DNA of 64,000 bases from an uncultured Clostridia bacterium (GTDB taxonomy: Bacteria; Bacillota; Clostridia; Oscillospirales; Ruminococcaceae). The notes beneath the pieces are model-generated. The model saw nothing but the letters and a program-made list of their open reading frames with translations. It was not told where the DNA came from and did no database searches. Positions 17,045 through 26,479 of this stretch are shown piece by piece. A program made the position numbers and the translations under genes. Each line of letters starts with the position of its first letter. Position 1 is the stretch's first letter. The stretch spans positions 62,001 to 126,000 of the forward strand of contig CAMVNQ010000003.1 of NCBI GenBank assembly GCA_947168885.1, written 5' to 3'.

Positions 17045-17824
17045 CTACATATTATTTGTTAAATTCATCAAAACCGCGATCGCTGCAACAGGCGCAGTCT
17101 CACAGCGCAGGATCCGCGTTCCGAGAGTCGCAGGCACTATCCCTGCTTTCCCGGCAAGCCCGACTTCCGCTTCCTCAAAGCCGCCCTCCGAGCCGATAAA
17201 AACATCTATCTTCCGCTGCGAGCCCGAAACTATCTCACCGAGCCGCTTTCCGCCGCATTCATAAAAAATTATCCCGCAGGTATCCGAGCCGTCAAAGCTC
17301 CTGACCGCCTCATCGAACCCGATCATACCGCCGACCTCGGGTAATCTCCCCCTGCCGCACTGCTTCGCGGCTTCATCGGCTATCCGCTGCCAGCGTTCCC
17401 GCTTTTTCTCCGCACTTTTCCGGTCGGGACGGGAAACACAGCGTTTCGAGATCACGGGTATGACCTCCGCCGCGCCGAGCTCGACCGCCTTCTGTACGAT
17501 AAAATCCATTTTATCGGATTTCGGCATACACTGGAAAAGCCGCAGATACACCGTAGGTTCGCCCTCGGACGGCCTTCTGTCGAGTATTTCAAACTCTGCT
17601 GCCCCATCCGAAGCGGTCAGTATCCTGCAAAGCATATCGGTGCCGTTTCCGTCGCATATCACGGCGAGGTCGCCGCGCTTCATACGCAGGACCTTCGTGA
17701 TATGTGCGGCGTCCGAACCGGTTATCACAACGGTCTCACCGATATTTTCCGTGAAGAACCGCGGGTAGCGCCAACGCTCGACTTCTTCGGACGTTATCGT
17801 TTTTTCAAAGCTTTCACTAAACAT
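17045..17824 (-). CDS. rsmE: 16S rRNA (uracil-1498-N3)-methyltransferase RsmE
   Basis: The 259-residue protein has the PUA-like N-terminal part (RYPRFFTENIGETVVITGSDAAHITKVLRMKRGD) and the SPOUT methyltransferase domain with the knot motifs IGSEGGFEEAE and TLGTRILRCETAPVAAI. It methylates U1498 of 16S rRNA. The ATG at 17824 has a good SD (GGAGG, 5-base spacing). The usual RsmE begins near RFF, so this one carries an extension of about 19 residues. The usual neighbour prmA is absent. Confidence 0.95.
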   Translation of the reverse strand: MFSESFEKTITSEEVERWRYPRFFTENIGETVVITGSDAAHITKVLRMKRGDLAVICDGNGTDMLCRILTASDGAAEFEILDRRPSEGEPTVYLRLFQCMPKSDKMDFIVQKAVELGAAEVIPVISKRCVSRPDRKSAEKKRERWQRIADEAAKQCGRGRLPEVGGMIGFDEAVRSFDGSDTCGIIFYECGGKRLGEIVSGSQRKIDVFIGSEGGFEEAEVGLAGKAGIVPATLGTRILRCETAPVAAIAVLMNLTNNM

Positions 17825-17870
17825 CAAGTCCTCCAAAAACACTTTACAAATGCGCAATTGTGAATTAGAA

Positions 17871-17897
17871 ATAAGCCGCAGCTGAGCTGCGGCTTAT
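17871..17897 (-). terminator. Hairpin terminator between the chemoreceptor and rsmE
   Basis: A perfect 12-bp stem ATAAGCCGCAGC / GCTGCGGCTTAT with a 3-base loop, immediately after the chemoreceptor stop; on the minus strand it is followed by a weak T-rich tract. Confidence 0.8.
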
Positions 17898-17902
17898 GTA
17901 TC

Positions 17903-19489
17903 TCAATACTTGTTGTCGGGAACATCGACAAACTGTGCGTTAGCGTAGGCTCCCGAAGACCTTGAGCCGACCGGAGTGCTTCTCGCCGGTGAAGCGGAAG
18001 CAGGTTTCGGAGTGGTCGTATAGCCGCTTTCGGCAGATGCCGGCTTGGGTGTGGGCTTGTAGCCGCTTTCCGCAGACGCAGGCTTGGGTGTCGGCTTATT
18101 GCCGGACGATGCAGCCGCAGGTCTCGAAGCGGGCTTATAGCCGCCGGCTGCGGGTTTTTCGGCCTGTTTCGGAGCCGGATTTGGAGCCGGATTTGAAGTG
18201 TACTTCGGTGCCGGCGTGCTCTTTAACGCTGCGGCAGGGGCTTTCTTCGCCTTGGCATCCTTCTTTACGGGAGCCTTGATATTGCCGAATCTGAATCTGC
18301 CGACTATCTCACGCAGATCGCCCGAACGTCCCGTAAGTGCTGCTGCCGACTGGGCACATTCGTCCGCGGTAGCTGATGTGTTCTGGATAACGCCGCTTAT
18401 CTGATCTACGCCTATGTTTATCTGTGTTATAGCCTCGGTCTGCTGCTCGCACTCCTGAGAGATAACGCTGAGGCCCTTGCCGATCTCGGACGCCTTCTCG
18501 GCTATGAAGCTGAACGAGCTTGCGGTCTCGTGGGTCTTTTCAACGCCGTCCTTTACGCTGTCAACACAGCTTGCGACAACGGTGCTTGTCTGGTGAGAAG
18601 CTTCCTGCGACTTTATAGCGAGGTTCTTGACCTCGGAAGCAACGACTGCGAAGCCCTTGCCCGCTTCGCCTGCTCTTGCTGCCTCGACGGACGCATTGAG
18701 CGCGAGGATATTGGTCTGGAACGCGATGTCCTCGATGACCTTGTTGAGCTTTGCGATCTCATTTGTGGAGTTGCTTATATCGTCCATTGCCTTGAGAAGC
18801 TCGTTCATCTTCTCGGTGCCGTCGGTAACTGCGACACTTGCTTCTTCGGCATTCTTCTGTGCTTCATGCGCATTCTCCGCGTTCTTGAGGACTGCCATAC
18901 GGAGACCGTTGACTGTGGAGGAGAGCTGCTCGATAGTATTGACCTGCGAGGAAACGCCCTGGGAAAGGGTCTGCGAAGCGCTCGACACGCGTTCGCCGTC
19001 GGAGTTCACCTTCTCCGCGCCGCTCGAAAGGTCGCTGAAAGCCTTTGCCATATTGTAGTAGAGCTCTTTGATGCCCGATGTAAGCGAGTTATCGTCCGGA
19101 AGTCCGGAAATATCGCGTGTGAAATCACCGTTGGATATATCGGAGATGATAGTTGAAACAAAGGCATTGATACGTGCTGTGGAGCTGACCGCGCCTGCGA
19201 TATCGTCCATATCCGTACCGGTCTTTACTTTGAGATCTATGTCATAATTGCCCTTATTTATCATATCCGCGCACTCACGGATCCTGTCCATGGGCTCGAA
19301 TATGCTTTCTCTGTATTGCTTCAGAGAGAAAACAGCGAAGCCGATACTGAATATTATGCCGACCACGCCGCATATTATGCCGATAATGTTGCCCGCCGTG
19401 ATGCAGCATATAAGCAGGACTATGAAAAGCACCGCAGATGCGCCGCCGAGTATCAGGCTGTTTCTTTTGATAAGACTTTCAATTCTCAT
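17903..19489 (-). CDS. Methyl-accepting chemotaxis protein without ligand-binding domain, with Pro-rich tail
   Basis: The 528-residue protein has two transmembrane helices almost back to back (about 11-33 and 36-55), leaving only a few residues outside, then a HAMP-like linker ([20 protein letters not shown]) and a cytoplasmic signalling coiled coil with the hairpin tip [32 protein letters not shown]. After residue 405 comes a disordered tail of about 120 residues with three repeats of the type [12 protein letters not shown], ending FVDVPDNKY. It must sense inside the cell, in the membrane, or through a partner. The ATG at 19489 follows GGAGG. Confidence 0.92.
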   Translation of the reverse strand: MRIESLIKRNSLILGGASAVLFIVLLICCITAGNIIGIICGVVGIIFSIGFAVFSLKQYRESIFEPMDRIRECADMINKGNYDIDLKVKTGTDMDDIAGAVSSTARINAFVSTIISDISNGDFTRDISGLPDDNSLTSGIKELYYNMAKAFSDLSSGAEKVNSDGERVSSASQTLSQGVSSQVNTIEQLSSTVNGLRMAVLKNAENAHEAQKNAEEASVAVTDGTEKMNELLKAMDDISNSTNEIAKLNKVIEDIAFQTNILALNASVEAARAGEAGKGFAVVASEVKNLAIKSQEASHQTSTVVASCVDSVKDGVEKTHETASSFSFIAEKASEIGKGLSVISQECEQQTEAITQINIGVDQISGVIQNTSATADECAQSAAALTGRSGDLREIVGRFRFGNIKAPVKKDAKAKKAPAAALKSTPAPKYTSNPAPNPAPKQAEKPAAGGYKPASRPAAASSGNKPTPKPASAESGYKPTPKPASAESGYTTTPKPASASPARSTPVGSRSSGAYANAQFVDVPDNKY

Positions 19490-19527
19490 AAATCGAACCT
19501 CCGTGTTTTTAACGGTATATATATACA

Positions 19528-19556
19528 TATTATCACAAAAAAACGGTTTTGTCCAT
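19528..19556 (-). promoter_or_regulatory. Promoter of the sensorless chemoreceptor gene
   Basis: Minus strand TGGACA, a 17-base spacer and TAATAT, about 40 bases upstream of the ATG; coordinates are accurate to a few bases. Confidence 0.55.
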
Positions 19557-19638
19557 AGTTTTTTGGAAAAAAATGCGAAATTTAAGCCGATTTTTGCGGC
19601 TTTTGAGTGTGTTGAGTAAAATTAGCGCTTTTGGAGCA

Positions 19639-20037
19639 TTATTGTACTCCGCACATATAGACGAGCGCGTCGTCGTCACCGTAATAGCCCTTGCGCACCG
19701 AGATCAGCGTGAACCCGCGGCTCTCGTACAGCTTTATCGCAGGTGTGTTCTTCGAGCGCACTTCGAGAAAGATCTTCTCCGCTCCGCGCTCGCGGCAGAG
19801 GACCATGAAGCTGTCGAGCAGCCGTCCGCCCGCTCCGCAGCGCCGTTTTTCGGGGAGCACCGCTATCCTGTACAGCTCCGCTTCGTCAAAGGATAAACGT
19901 CCGACAGCATAGCCCACATCCGGTTCGACAGCCGCAACGCCGTATTCGCCGCAGACCGCGGACCGCACTTCATCGGAAGTCCACGGACGCGTGAAGCACA
20001 CGCTTTCAGCGTATGCGATAAAATCAATGTTGTTCAT
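19639..20037 (-). CDS. rimI: Ribosomal protein S18-alanine N-acetyltransferase RimI-like
   Basis: The 132-residue GNAT protein begins with ESVCFTRPWTSDEVRSAV, typical of RimI, and has the acetyl-CoA loop EKRRCGAGGRLLDSF (close to Q/RxxGxG) and the C-terminal EVRSKNTPAIKLYESRGF. RimI acetylates the N-terminal alanine of S18. The usual partners tsaB and tsaD are not adjacent, so another GNAT substrate is possible. SD GGAGA. Confidence 0.85.
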   Translation of the reverse strand: MNNIDFIAYAESVCFTRPWTSDEVRSAVCGEYGVAAVEPDVGYAVGRLSFDEAELYRIAVLPEKRRCGAGGRLLDSFMVLCRERGAEKIFLEVRSKNTPAIKLYESRGFTLISVRKGYYGDDDALVYMCGVQ

Positions 20038-20095
20038 AGTTTCTCCGGATACGTTATTAAATTCATGTATATGGGTTCAATCGGGGGCGGTTTAT

Positions 20096-20290
20096 GCGTC
20101 TTAACGACATACTGTCGTTAAGACTTTAGCGGCGCGGCTTATGCCGCGCTTACGGCGACGTGAAGACAGGGCTTCGCCCCGTACCCTGACCGGGCCTTAC
20201 GCCGGCCCGGACCGCGCCAGCGTGACGCTGGACCCATGCCGCTCCGCGGAACTCAACAGGATACATCTGCCGCGCCAAATCCCGACCGGC
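20096..20290. repeat. Chain of GC-rich hairpins between polA and rimI
   Basis: Successive dyads: TCTTAACGACA / TGTCGTTAAGA, GCGCGGC / GCCGCGC, GGGC / GCCC, CCGGGCC / GGCCCGG and CCAGCGT / ACGCTGG. No gene fits. It resembles the elements at 13140-13345 and 2400-2530. Confidence 0.65.
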
Positions 20291-20301
20291 CGGAAGTCCG
20301 C

Positions 20302-22848
20302 TCAATGCGCTTCATACCACGTTCTGCCGATCTTCGCGTCCACAGTCAGCGGAACGCGCAGCTCCGCCGCGTGCTCCATTTCCTCGGTTATGATCTGCGC
20401 GACCCGCTCGGCACAGTCCTCACGGGCTTCCGCGATAAGCTCGTCATGCACCTGGAGTATCAGCTTCGCGTCAAGCTTCTCCTCTGCAAGCCTTTTGTGC
20501 ACCTTTATCATCGCAAGCTTGATGATGTCAGCAGCAGTGCCCTGGACAGGCGTATTCATCGCGATACGCTTTCCGAGAGCCTGAACATTCTTGTTTGACG
20601 CCGAGAGCTCCGGGATATAGCGCCGACGTCCCCACATAGTAGTCACGAAGCCGTTCTTCTTTCCGTCCTCGACAGTACGTTTCATGTATGCGTCAACGCC
20701 GCTGTACTTTGCGAGGTAGGACCTGATGTATTCGTCCGCCTGCGCAACGCTTACGTTTATGTCCTTTGAGAGCGAGAATGCTCCGATACCGTAAACAATG
20801 CCGAAATTGACTGCTTTCGCGCTCCGGCGCATTTCCGGCGTCACCCACTCGACAGGCTGGTCGAATACCTGCGAAGCGGTGACAGTGTGTATATCTTCTC
20901 CGCTTCTGAACGCATTTATCATCATCTCGTCCTCCGAAAGGTGAGCGAGTATCCGCAGCTCGATCTGAGAGTAGTCCGCGTCAACGAGCACATAGCCCTC
21001 CTTTGCGGTGAAAAAGCGTCTGAACTCGCGCCCGAGCTCGGTACGCACGGGTATGTTCTGGATATTGGGTTCCGCGGAAGATATACGACCGGTGCGCGTC
21101 TCGGTCTGCTTGAACGTCGTGTGTATGCGCCCGTCATCCGCGATCTCCTTGAGAAGCCCCTGCGCATAGGTGGAATCAAGCTTGGTGACTGCTCTCCAGC
21201 GCATGATAAGGTCGATTATCGGGTCTTTGCCGCGGAGCTCTTCAAGCACATCCGCATTCGTGGAATAGCCTGTCTTGGTCTTTTTCCCGTGCGGAAGCCC
21301 GAGCTTCTCGAACAGTATATTGCCAAGCTGCTTGGGAGAGCCTATATTGAAAGGTTCACCCGCACAGACGTAGATCTGCTGTGCAAGGTCGTCGGCTTCA
21401 CCCGAAAGCCGTTTGCCGAACTCCGCAAGAGCTTCGCGGTCGATAGCTATGCCCTCTTTCTCCATTGAAACGAGAACGCGTGCGAGCGGTATCTCAATGT
21501 CGTTCAGCAGCTTCGTCATGCCTTCCGCGGACAGTCTCGCGTTAAGTGCGCAGTTCAGACGGTAAACGGTTTCGGCAGATCCGTCGCCGAACGGGACTTT
21601 ATACTCTGCGCAAAGGCGTTCGAGAGTGTACTCGGACGCGCTCACGTTAAGGAGATACGCCGCGAGCGTGGAATCGAACGTGACGCACGGTATATCACAG
21701 TTCAGCACGGTGAGCATGGATTTAAGATCGAAGGTGCGCTTCGCTTCGGGTGATTCCGCAGCAGAAGCGGAAACCTCGCCCGCCTGTCCGTCTTTAAAGC
21801 TGTATAGTTTTCCTTCCTCGTCCAGCCAGAAGTCCGGAACAGCTTTATCGAGGACAGGCGGCTCGTTTTCCGCTGCCTCCGCTCCGCACGCATCAGCGCG
21901 CGTCGCTCCGGCTTCCGGCTCGCCCGCGTTGACGTGCGCTCGCCCGCTCTCCTGCTGCTGAACGGCTGAAGCCGCCGCAGCGAGGGCTTCGCTGCCGATA
22001 CCGAGCTTCTTCAGCATGGAGAACATCTCAAGTCCGGACAGGATCTCCGCGAGCGCCGCTTCATCGCGTCCGGAGAAGCGATAAGACGCGGGGTCGGTGT
22101 CAACGGGCGCGTCGGTGACTATCTTTCCGAGCATACGTGAAAGCTCCGCGTTTTCCCTGCCTTTAGCGAGCTTGTCCTTCACGGACTTTGTGGCATCTAC
22201 TGCGTCGAGATCCGCGTAGATGTCCGCGACTGTATGGTACTTCTGTATAAGGGACAGCGCAGTCTTTTCGCCGATCCCGGGTACGCCGGGGATATTGTCG
22301 CTGCTGTCGCCCATGAGTGCCTTGACTTCGAGCATTTCGGCGGGGGAAACCCCGTAAACCTCACGTATCTTTTCGGGAGTGTAGAGAATGTCCTCCTTCG
22401 TGGAGGCAAGATTGACACAGACGCGGTCGGTTATGAGCTGGAACGAGTCACGGTCGCCTGTGGCGATGACGCACTCGAAACCGCGTTCGTCGCAGGCATG
22501 CGCGAGAGTACCGAGTATGTCGTCAGCTTCATAGCCCTCGCATTCGAGCACTTTCACGCCCATAGCGTGGAGAATATCCTTGACGTATGGGAGCTGCATC
22601 GCAAGCTCGTCCGGCATTCCCTTTCGCCCTGCCTTATAGCCGTCATAGGCTTTATGGCGGAATGTGGGAGCCTTGAGGTCGAAGGCCGCGGCAGCTCCGT
22701 CGGGCTTATACGCCGCGATAAGCTTGAGATATATGTTGAGAAAGCCGGTCACAGCGTTTGTGAAAATACCTTTTTTATTAGAGAGCAGGCGAATTCCATA
22801 GAACGCTCTGTTTATTATACTGTTGCCGTCTATGACGAGAAGTTTCAT
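20302..22848 (-). CDS. polA: DNA polymerase I
   Basis: The 848-residue protein has an N-terminal 5' nuclease (about 1-290: MKLLVIDGNSIINRAFYG, ECEGYEADDILGT, GDSSDNIPGVPGIGEKTA), a degenerate middle domain that lacks the acidic residues of a proofreading 3'-5' exonuclease, and the family A polymerase (about 450-848). Polymerase motifs are A: DADYSQIELRILAHL, B: RRSAKAVNFGIVYGIG, C: QVHDELI. It fills gaps and removes RNA primers. Loss of proofreading residues is usual in Firmicutes PolA. A low-complexity Ala/Glu linker lies near residues 288-330. SD GGAGG. Confidence 0.98.
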   Translation of the reverse strand: MKLLVIDGNSIINRAFYGIRLLSNKKGIFTNAVTGFLNIYLKLIAAYKPDGAAAAFDLKAPTFRHKAYDGYKAGRKGMPDELAMQLPYVKDILHAMGVKVLECEGYEADDILGTLAHACDERGFECVIATGDRDSFQLITDRVCVNLASTKEDILYTPEKIREVYGVSPAEMLEVKALMGDSSDNIPGVPGIGEKTALSLIQKYHTVADIYADLDAVDATKSVKDKLAKGRENAELSRMLGKIVTDAPVDTDPASYRFSGRDEAALAEILSGLEMFSMLKKLGIGSEALAAAASAVQQQESGRAHVNAGEPEAGATRADACGAEAAENEPPVLDKAVPDFWLDEEGKLYSFKDGQAGEVSASAAESPEAKRTFDLKSMLTVLNCDIPCVTFDSTLAAYLLNVSASEYTLERLCAEYKVPFGDGSAETVYRLNCALNARLSAEGMTKLLNDIEIPLARVLVSMEKEGIAIDREALAEFGKRLSGEADDLAQQIYVCAGEPFNIGSPKQLGNILFEKLGLPHGKKTKTGYSTNADVLEELRGKDPIIDLIMRWRAVTKLDSTYAQGLLKEIADDGRIHTTFKQTETRTGRISSAEPNIQNIPVRTELGREFRRFFTAKEGYVLVDADYSQIELRILAHLSEDEMMINAFRSGEDIHTVTASQVFDQPVEWVTPEMRRSAKAVNFGIVYGIGAFSLSKDINVSVAQADEYIRSYLAKYSGVDAYMKRTVEDGKKNGFVTTMWGRRRYIPELSASNKNVQALGKRIAMNTPVQGTAADIIKLAMIKVHKRLAEEKLDAKLILQVHDELIAEAREDCAERVAQIITEEMEHAAELRVPLTVDAKIGRTWYEAH

Positions 22849-23175
22849 GATGTACCTCCGGAAAGCTGCGCTTAAATGCGGCAGGAATAGCCGATGCTAT
22901 AAAAATAGTGCATTGGCAGCTTTAAATATTGTATCACATTTCCGGCGGAATTTCAACCGGCATGAATATTTTTATGCCGCACACACAAATTTTCTGTGCC
23001 GCACAGTTCTCCGGAGGGACAGACAGAAGCAGACTTTGCGCCGGAAATGAACAATGATACTATGAATATGATGTTTTTTTCATAAACCGATTGATTTTTT
23101 TTCGGAAATGTGATATTATATACTGTGTATTATGTTCAGACCGGCGCAGAGGACTGTGCCCGAAAGGAGATAAAT
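22849..23175. other. Intergenic region between polA and the zinc-ribbon gene
   Basis: These 327 bases separate divergent genes. I see the promoter at 23091-23119 and a short direct repeat TGCCGCAC (near 22976 and 22998), but no gene or structured RNA. Confidence 0.5.
23091..23119 (+). promoter_or_regulatory. Promoter of the zinc-ribbon gene
   Basis: TTGATT (23091-23096), 17-base spacer, TATTAT (23114-23119). Confidence 0.7.
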
Positions 23176-23700
23176 ATGGCTAAAAGATGTACAAGATGCG
23201 GAAATTTCCTCATGGACGACGAACGATTCTGCACCAAATGCGGAGAAAATGTATCGAACATCCCACCCGCAGGCGCACCTCAGGCAGGTCCGGATAACTC
23301 GTTCGGCAGAAATGACGGTTATTCTTCGCCCTATACACAGGCAAGCGCACCCAACCCGGGCTATCCGCCCTACGCTGCGCCGGCTTACACTCCCGCGCAG
23401 GACACCGAGATGTCCCTCGGCAAATGGGTAGCTACGGTAGTTGTAACCACATTCTTCGGTATTGTAAGTCTTGTTTTCCTGTTTGTCTGGGGATTCGGTG
23501 ACGGCCCCGAAAGCAGAAGAAGATACTGCAAGGCTATGCTGATAGCAGAACTTATAGGACTTGGTGTCGGCATAATCATTTCCATAATTTTCTTTGCGGT
23601 CATAGGTAATATCGTCAACAACTCGCTCTCGGAATACATAAACAGAATGCGGGAACTCGGCTATGACTACAGTCAGATGGCGGCCGCGTTCATAGGCTGA
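23176..23700 (+). CDS. Zinc-ribbon membrane protein, unknown function
   Basis: The 174-residue protein starts with a zinc ribbon (CTRCGNFLMDDERFCTKCG: two CxxC pairs), then a Pro/Ala/Gly/Tyr-rich linker (about 30-75), then two transmembrane helices (about 84-110 and 121-150) separated by a basic loop. Similar zinc-ribbon proteins are common in Clostridia and have no known specific role. The ATG at 23176 has SD AAAGGAGA; codons upstream to 23110 overlap the promoter. The next gene starts 11 bases after its stop. Confidence 0.8.
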   Translation: MAKRCTRCGNFLMDDERFCTKCGENVSNIPPAGAPQAGPDNSFGRNDGYSSPYTQASAPNPGYPPYAAPAYTPAQDTEMSLGKWVATVVVTTFFGIVSLVFLFVWGFGDGPESRRRYCKAMLIAELIGLGVGIIISIIFFAVIGNIVNNSLSEYINRMRELGYDYSQMAAAFIG

Positions 23701-23711
23701 CGGGGGCGGCA

Positions 23712-24368
23712 GTGGAACACAGAAAGCTAACTGTCGTTACGGGGCATTACGGCTCGGGAAAGACGAATTTTTCCGTCAATCTCGCGCTTGACATAGCAGA
23801 CGCGGGAAATAAATGCACCGTTATCGACCTCGATATTGTAAATCCATACTTCCGCACCGCGGACTTCGGCGATATGTTCAAAAGCCGCGGGATCGAGCTT
23901 TTCGCGCCGGTCTATGCCAACACGAACCTCGATATACCGTCGCTCAACATACCGCTCGAAAGCATTCTCGCCGACGGAGGATATGTTGTTATCGACGTGG
24001 GCGGCGATGATGAGGGAGCGAAGGCGCTCGGACGCTACGCGCCGGTAATTACCGCGTTCGCCGATAAACAGATGCTCTGCGTCATCAATAAATACCGCTA
24101 TCTCACCAAGGAACCCGCCGAAGCGGTAAAGGTAATGCGTGAGATAGAATTCTCGTGCGGGCTCGCGCACACAGGACTTGTGAACAACTCCTCCCTCGGT
24201 GCCGAAACGACAGCCGGAACGGTGCGCGCTTCCCTCGATTTCGCGGACGAGGTGTCAAAGCTCACGGGGCTTCCGATAGCGGCGACCTGCGCAGTTGCCG
24301 GAACTATGCCGGAAGAAGCACCGGAACCGTACATCGTGAAGCGCTACGTCCACAACCTGTGGGAATGA
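23712..24368 (+). CDS. MinD/ParA-like P-loop ATPase next to oxidoreductase genes
   Basis: The 218-residue protein starts with GTG. It has a Walker A motif GHYGSGKTNFSVNLA (about residue 11), a Walker-B-like VIDLDIVNPYFRTADF and VVIDVGGDDEGA. It belongs to the SIMIBI class of NTPases related to cobyrinic acid synthase and MinD. It lies 72 bases upstream of the four oxidoreductase subunit genes, an arrangement I recall from other Clostridia, so a maturation or regulatory link to that enzyme is plausible but not shown. Confidence 0.8.
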   Translation: MEHRKLTVVTGHYGSGKTNFSVNLALDIADAGNKCTVIDLDIVNPYFRTADFGDMFKSRGIELFAPVYANTNLDIPSLNIPLESILADGGYVVIDVGGDDEGAKALGRYAPVITAFADKQMLCVINKYRYLTKEPAEAVKVMREIEFSCGLAHTGLVNNSSLGAETTAGTVRASLDFADEVSKLTGLPIAATCAVAGTMPEEAPEPYIVKRYVHNLWE

Positions 24369-24440
24369 CACCGCGCATACCTATAAATCAGTAAAGCTAA
24401 CAATTTACATATAGCTGAATATTAGAAAGGATGGTCTTGA

Positions 24441-24656
24441 ATGGCAAAAATGGAAGTTGAATTCGACCGCTGCAAGGGCTGCGGACTGTGTGTAACAGCC
24501 TGTCCCAAGAAGATAGTCGAAATTCAGCAGGAAAAGCTGAACAAGAAGGGCTACTACACAGCACACTGCACCGATGACGAAGCTTGCATCGCGTGCGCTA
24601 TGTGCGCTATGATGTGCCCCGACTGCGCGATCACAGTAAAAGGAGGTAAGAAGTAA
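24441..24656 (+). CDS. 2-oxoacid:ferredoxin oxidoreductase, ferredoxin-like delta subunit
   Basis: The 71-residue protein carries two [4Fe-4S] cluster motifs: CKGCGLCVTACPKK and CIACAMCAMMCPDC. It passes electrons from the thiamine-diphosphate subunit to ferredoxin. The stop overlaps the start of the alpha subunit (TAATG), and an SD AGGAGG for the next gene lies inside its end, so the subunits are translationally coupled. Confidence 0.93.
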   Translation: MAKMEVEFDRCKGCGLCVTACPKKIVEIQQEKLNKKGYYTAHCTDDEACIACAMCAMMCPDCAITVKGGKK

Positions 24657-25723
24657 TGGCAGAGAAAAGCTTGATGAAAGGTAACGAAGCTCTTGCCGAG
24701 GCAGCTCTCAGAGCAGGCTGCAAATGCTTCTTCGGTTACCCGATAACCCCTCAGACGGAGATCGCTGCGTATCTCTCAAAGAGAATGCCGAAGGTCGGCG
24801 GAGTGTTCTTACAGGCAGAGTCCGAAGTTGCGGCTATCAACATGGTTTATGGCTGCGCAGGCTCGGGTATAAGATGTATGACATCTTCGTCCTCGCCCGG
24901 AATTTCCCTTAAATCGGAAGGTATCTCCTACATCGCAGGCGCAGATCTGCCCTGCGTTATCATCGACGTAATGCGCGGCGGCCCGGGTCTCGGCGGAATC
25001 CAGCCCTCACAGGCGGACTACTACCAGATCACCAAGGGCGTCGGCCACGGCGACTATCACATCATCGTCCTCGCGCCTTCGACGGTGCAGGAAATGGCGG
25101 ACTGCGTAACACGCGCGTTCGACCTTGCCGATAAGTACAGAATGCCCGCAGTCGTACTCGCGGACGGTCTTCTCGGTCAGATGATGGAGCCCGTTGCGTT
25201 CGACGATGCCGAGATCGTTATGTCCGACGCTTCCAACAAGCCGTGGGCAGCAAACGGTCACGGAAACAAGAGAAAGCACAACATCATAAACTCCCTTTAT
25301 CTTCAGGCTCCCGAGCTTGAACAGACGATCAGAGACCGCTATCAGAGATATGCGGAGATCGAAAAGAACGAGACAAAGGCTGTCGCTGATTACTGCGACG
25401 ACGCAGAGATCGTTGTAGTAGCTTACGGCTCGACAGCGAGACTCGCCAAGTCAGCGGTTGACGAAGCGAGAAAGCAGGGTATAAAAGCAGGCGTTGTAAG
25501 ACCCGTTACACTCTATCCGTTCCCCGTGAACGAGCTTAACGCGGCAGTAAAGAACGCAAAGAAGGTGCTCGTTGTCGAAATGTCCATGGGACAGATGATA
25601 GATGACGTAAAGCTCGCAATTAACTGCTCGAAGCCCGTTGAGTTCTTCGGAAGAACAGGCGGCGTTATCCCCGCTCCGGCAGAGATACTCGCAAAGATCA
25701 AGGAAATGGGAGGTAACAACTGA
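24656..25723 (+). CDS. vorB: 2-oxoacid:ferredoxin oxidoreductase, alpha subunit (VorB-like)
   Basis: The 355-residue protein has the pyrimidine-binding domain (ALAEAALRAGCKCFFGYPITPQTEIAAYL, QAESEVAAINMVYGCAGSG) and the C-terminal domain (VVVAYGSTARLAKSAVDEAR, GVVRPVTLYPFP). Sequence features fit the VorB/KorA class that oxidises branched-chain 2-oxoacids or 2-oxoglutarate with CoA and ferredoxin. The exact substrate cannot be told apart from sequence alone. It overlaps both neighbours by one base. Confidence 0.92.
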   Translation: MAEKSLMKGNEALAEAALRAGCKCFFGYPITPQTEIAAYLSKRMPKVGGVFLQAESEVAAINMVYGCAGSGIRCMTSSSSPGISLKSEGISYIAGADLPCVIIDVMRGGPGLGGIQPSQADYYQITKGVGHGDYHIIVLAPSTVQEMADCVTRAFDLADKYRMPAVVLADGLLGQMMEPVAFDDAEIVMSDASNKPWAANGHGNKRKHNIINSLYLQAPELEQTIRDRYQRYAEIEKNETKAVADYCDDAEIVVVAYGSTARLAKSAVDEARKQGIKAGVVRPVTLYPFPVNELNAAVKNAKKVLVVEMSMGQMIDDVKLAINCSKPVEFFGRTGGVIPAPAEILAKIKEMGGNN

Positions 25724-26478
25724 TGCCAGATTTTAAGAGACCTCACGCCCTCACCGACGTATATCTGCACTACTGCCCGGGCTGCACCCACGGCATAGTA
25801 CACCGCCTTGTTGCGGAAGTTATCGACGAGATGAACATAGAGGGCGATACTATCGGAGTATGCCCGGTCGGCTGCTCTGTTATGGCTTATGACTATTTCA
25901 ACTGCGATATGATGGAAGCTTCGCACGGACGAGCTCCGGCTGTAGCTACCGGCGTAAAGCGCGCAAACCCCGACAAGTTCGTATTCACCTACCAGGGTGA
26001 CGGCGACCTCGCGGCTATCGGTACGGCGGAAACTGTTCACGCGGCAACACGCGGCGAGAACATAACCGTTATCTTCATCAACAACACGACCTACGGCATG
26101 ACCGGCGGTCAGATGGCTCCGACGACTCTTCCGGGTCAGGTAACACAGACCACACCTTACGGAAGAAACACCGATATCGAAGGCTTCCCCGTAAAGATGT
26201 GCGAGATGCTCTCGCAGCTCGACGGCGTTGCTCTCGCAGAGCGCGTTACAGTCATCGACCCCGCGAATATCCGCAAGGCAAAGGCTGCTATAAAGAAGGG
26301 CTTTGAGTACCAGCAGAAGAAGCAGGGCTTCTCTATCATCGAAGTTCTCTCCACCTGCCCGACGAACTGGGGTCTTACTCCGGTACAGGCTATCGAGAGA
26401 CTCAAGAACGATATGATACCGTATTATCCGCTCGGCGTTTACAAAGACGCGCCGGTAAGAAACAAGGAGGGTGAGTAA
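25723..26478 (+). CDS. 2-oxoacid:ferredoxin oxidoreductase, thiamine-diphosphate beta subunit
   Basis: The 251-residue protein has the cofactor-binding motif GDGDLAAIGTAETVHAATRGENITVIFINNTTYGMTGGQ (metal/diphosphate site) and CPGCTHGIVHRL near the N-terminus. It forms the catalytic centre with the alpha subunit. It starts in a TGATG overlap with the alpha-subunit stop. Confidence 0.94.
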   Translation: MPDFKRPHALTDVYLHYCPGCTHGIVHRLVAEVIDEMNIEGDTIGVCPVGCSVMAYDYFNCDMMEASHGRAPAVATGVKRANPDKFVFTYQGDGDLAAIGTAETVHAATRGENITVIFINNTTYGMTGGQMAPTTLPGQVTQTTPYGRNTDIEGFPVKMCEMLSQLDGVALAERVTVIDPANIRKAKAAIKKGFEYQQKKQGFSIIEVLSTCPTNWGLTPVQAIERLKNDMIPYYPLGVYKDAPVRNKEGE

Positions 26479-26479
26479 G

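Noticed and set aside
20060-20100. tRNA-like T-arm string GGTTCAATC
   Set aside because: No acceptor stem, anticodon arm or CCA-end pairing can be found around it.
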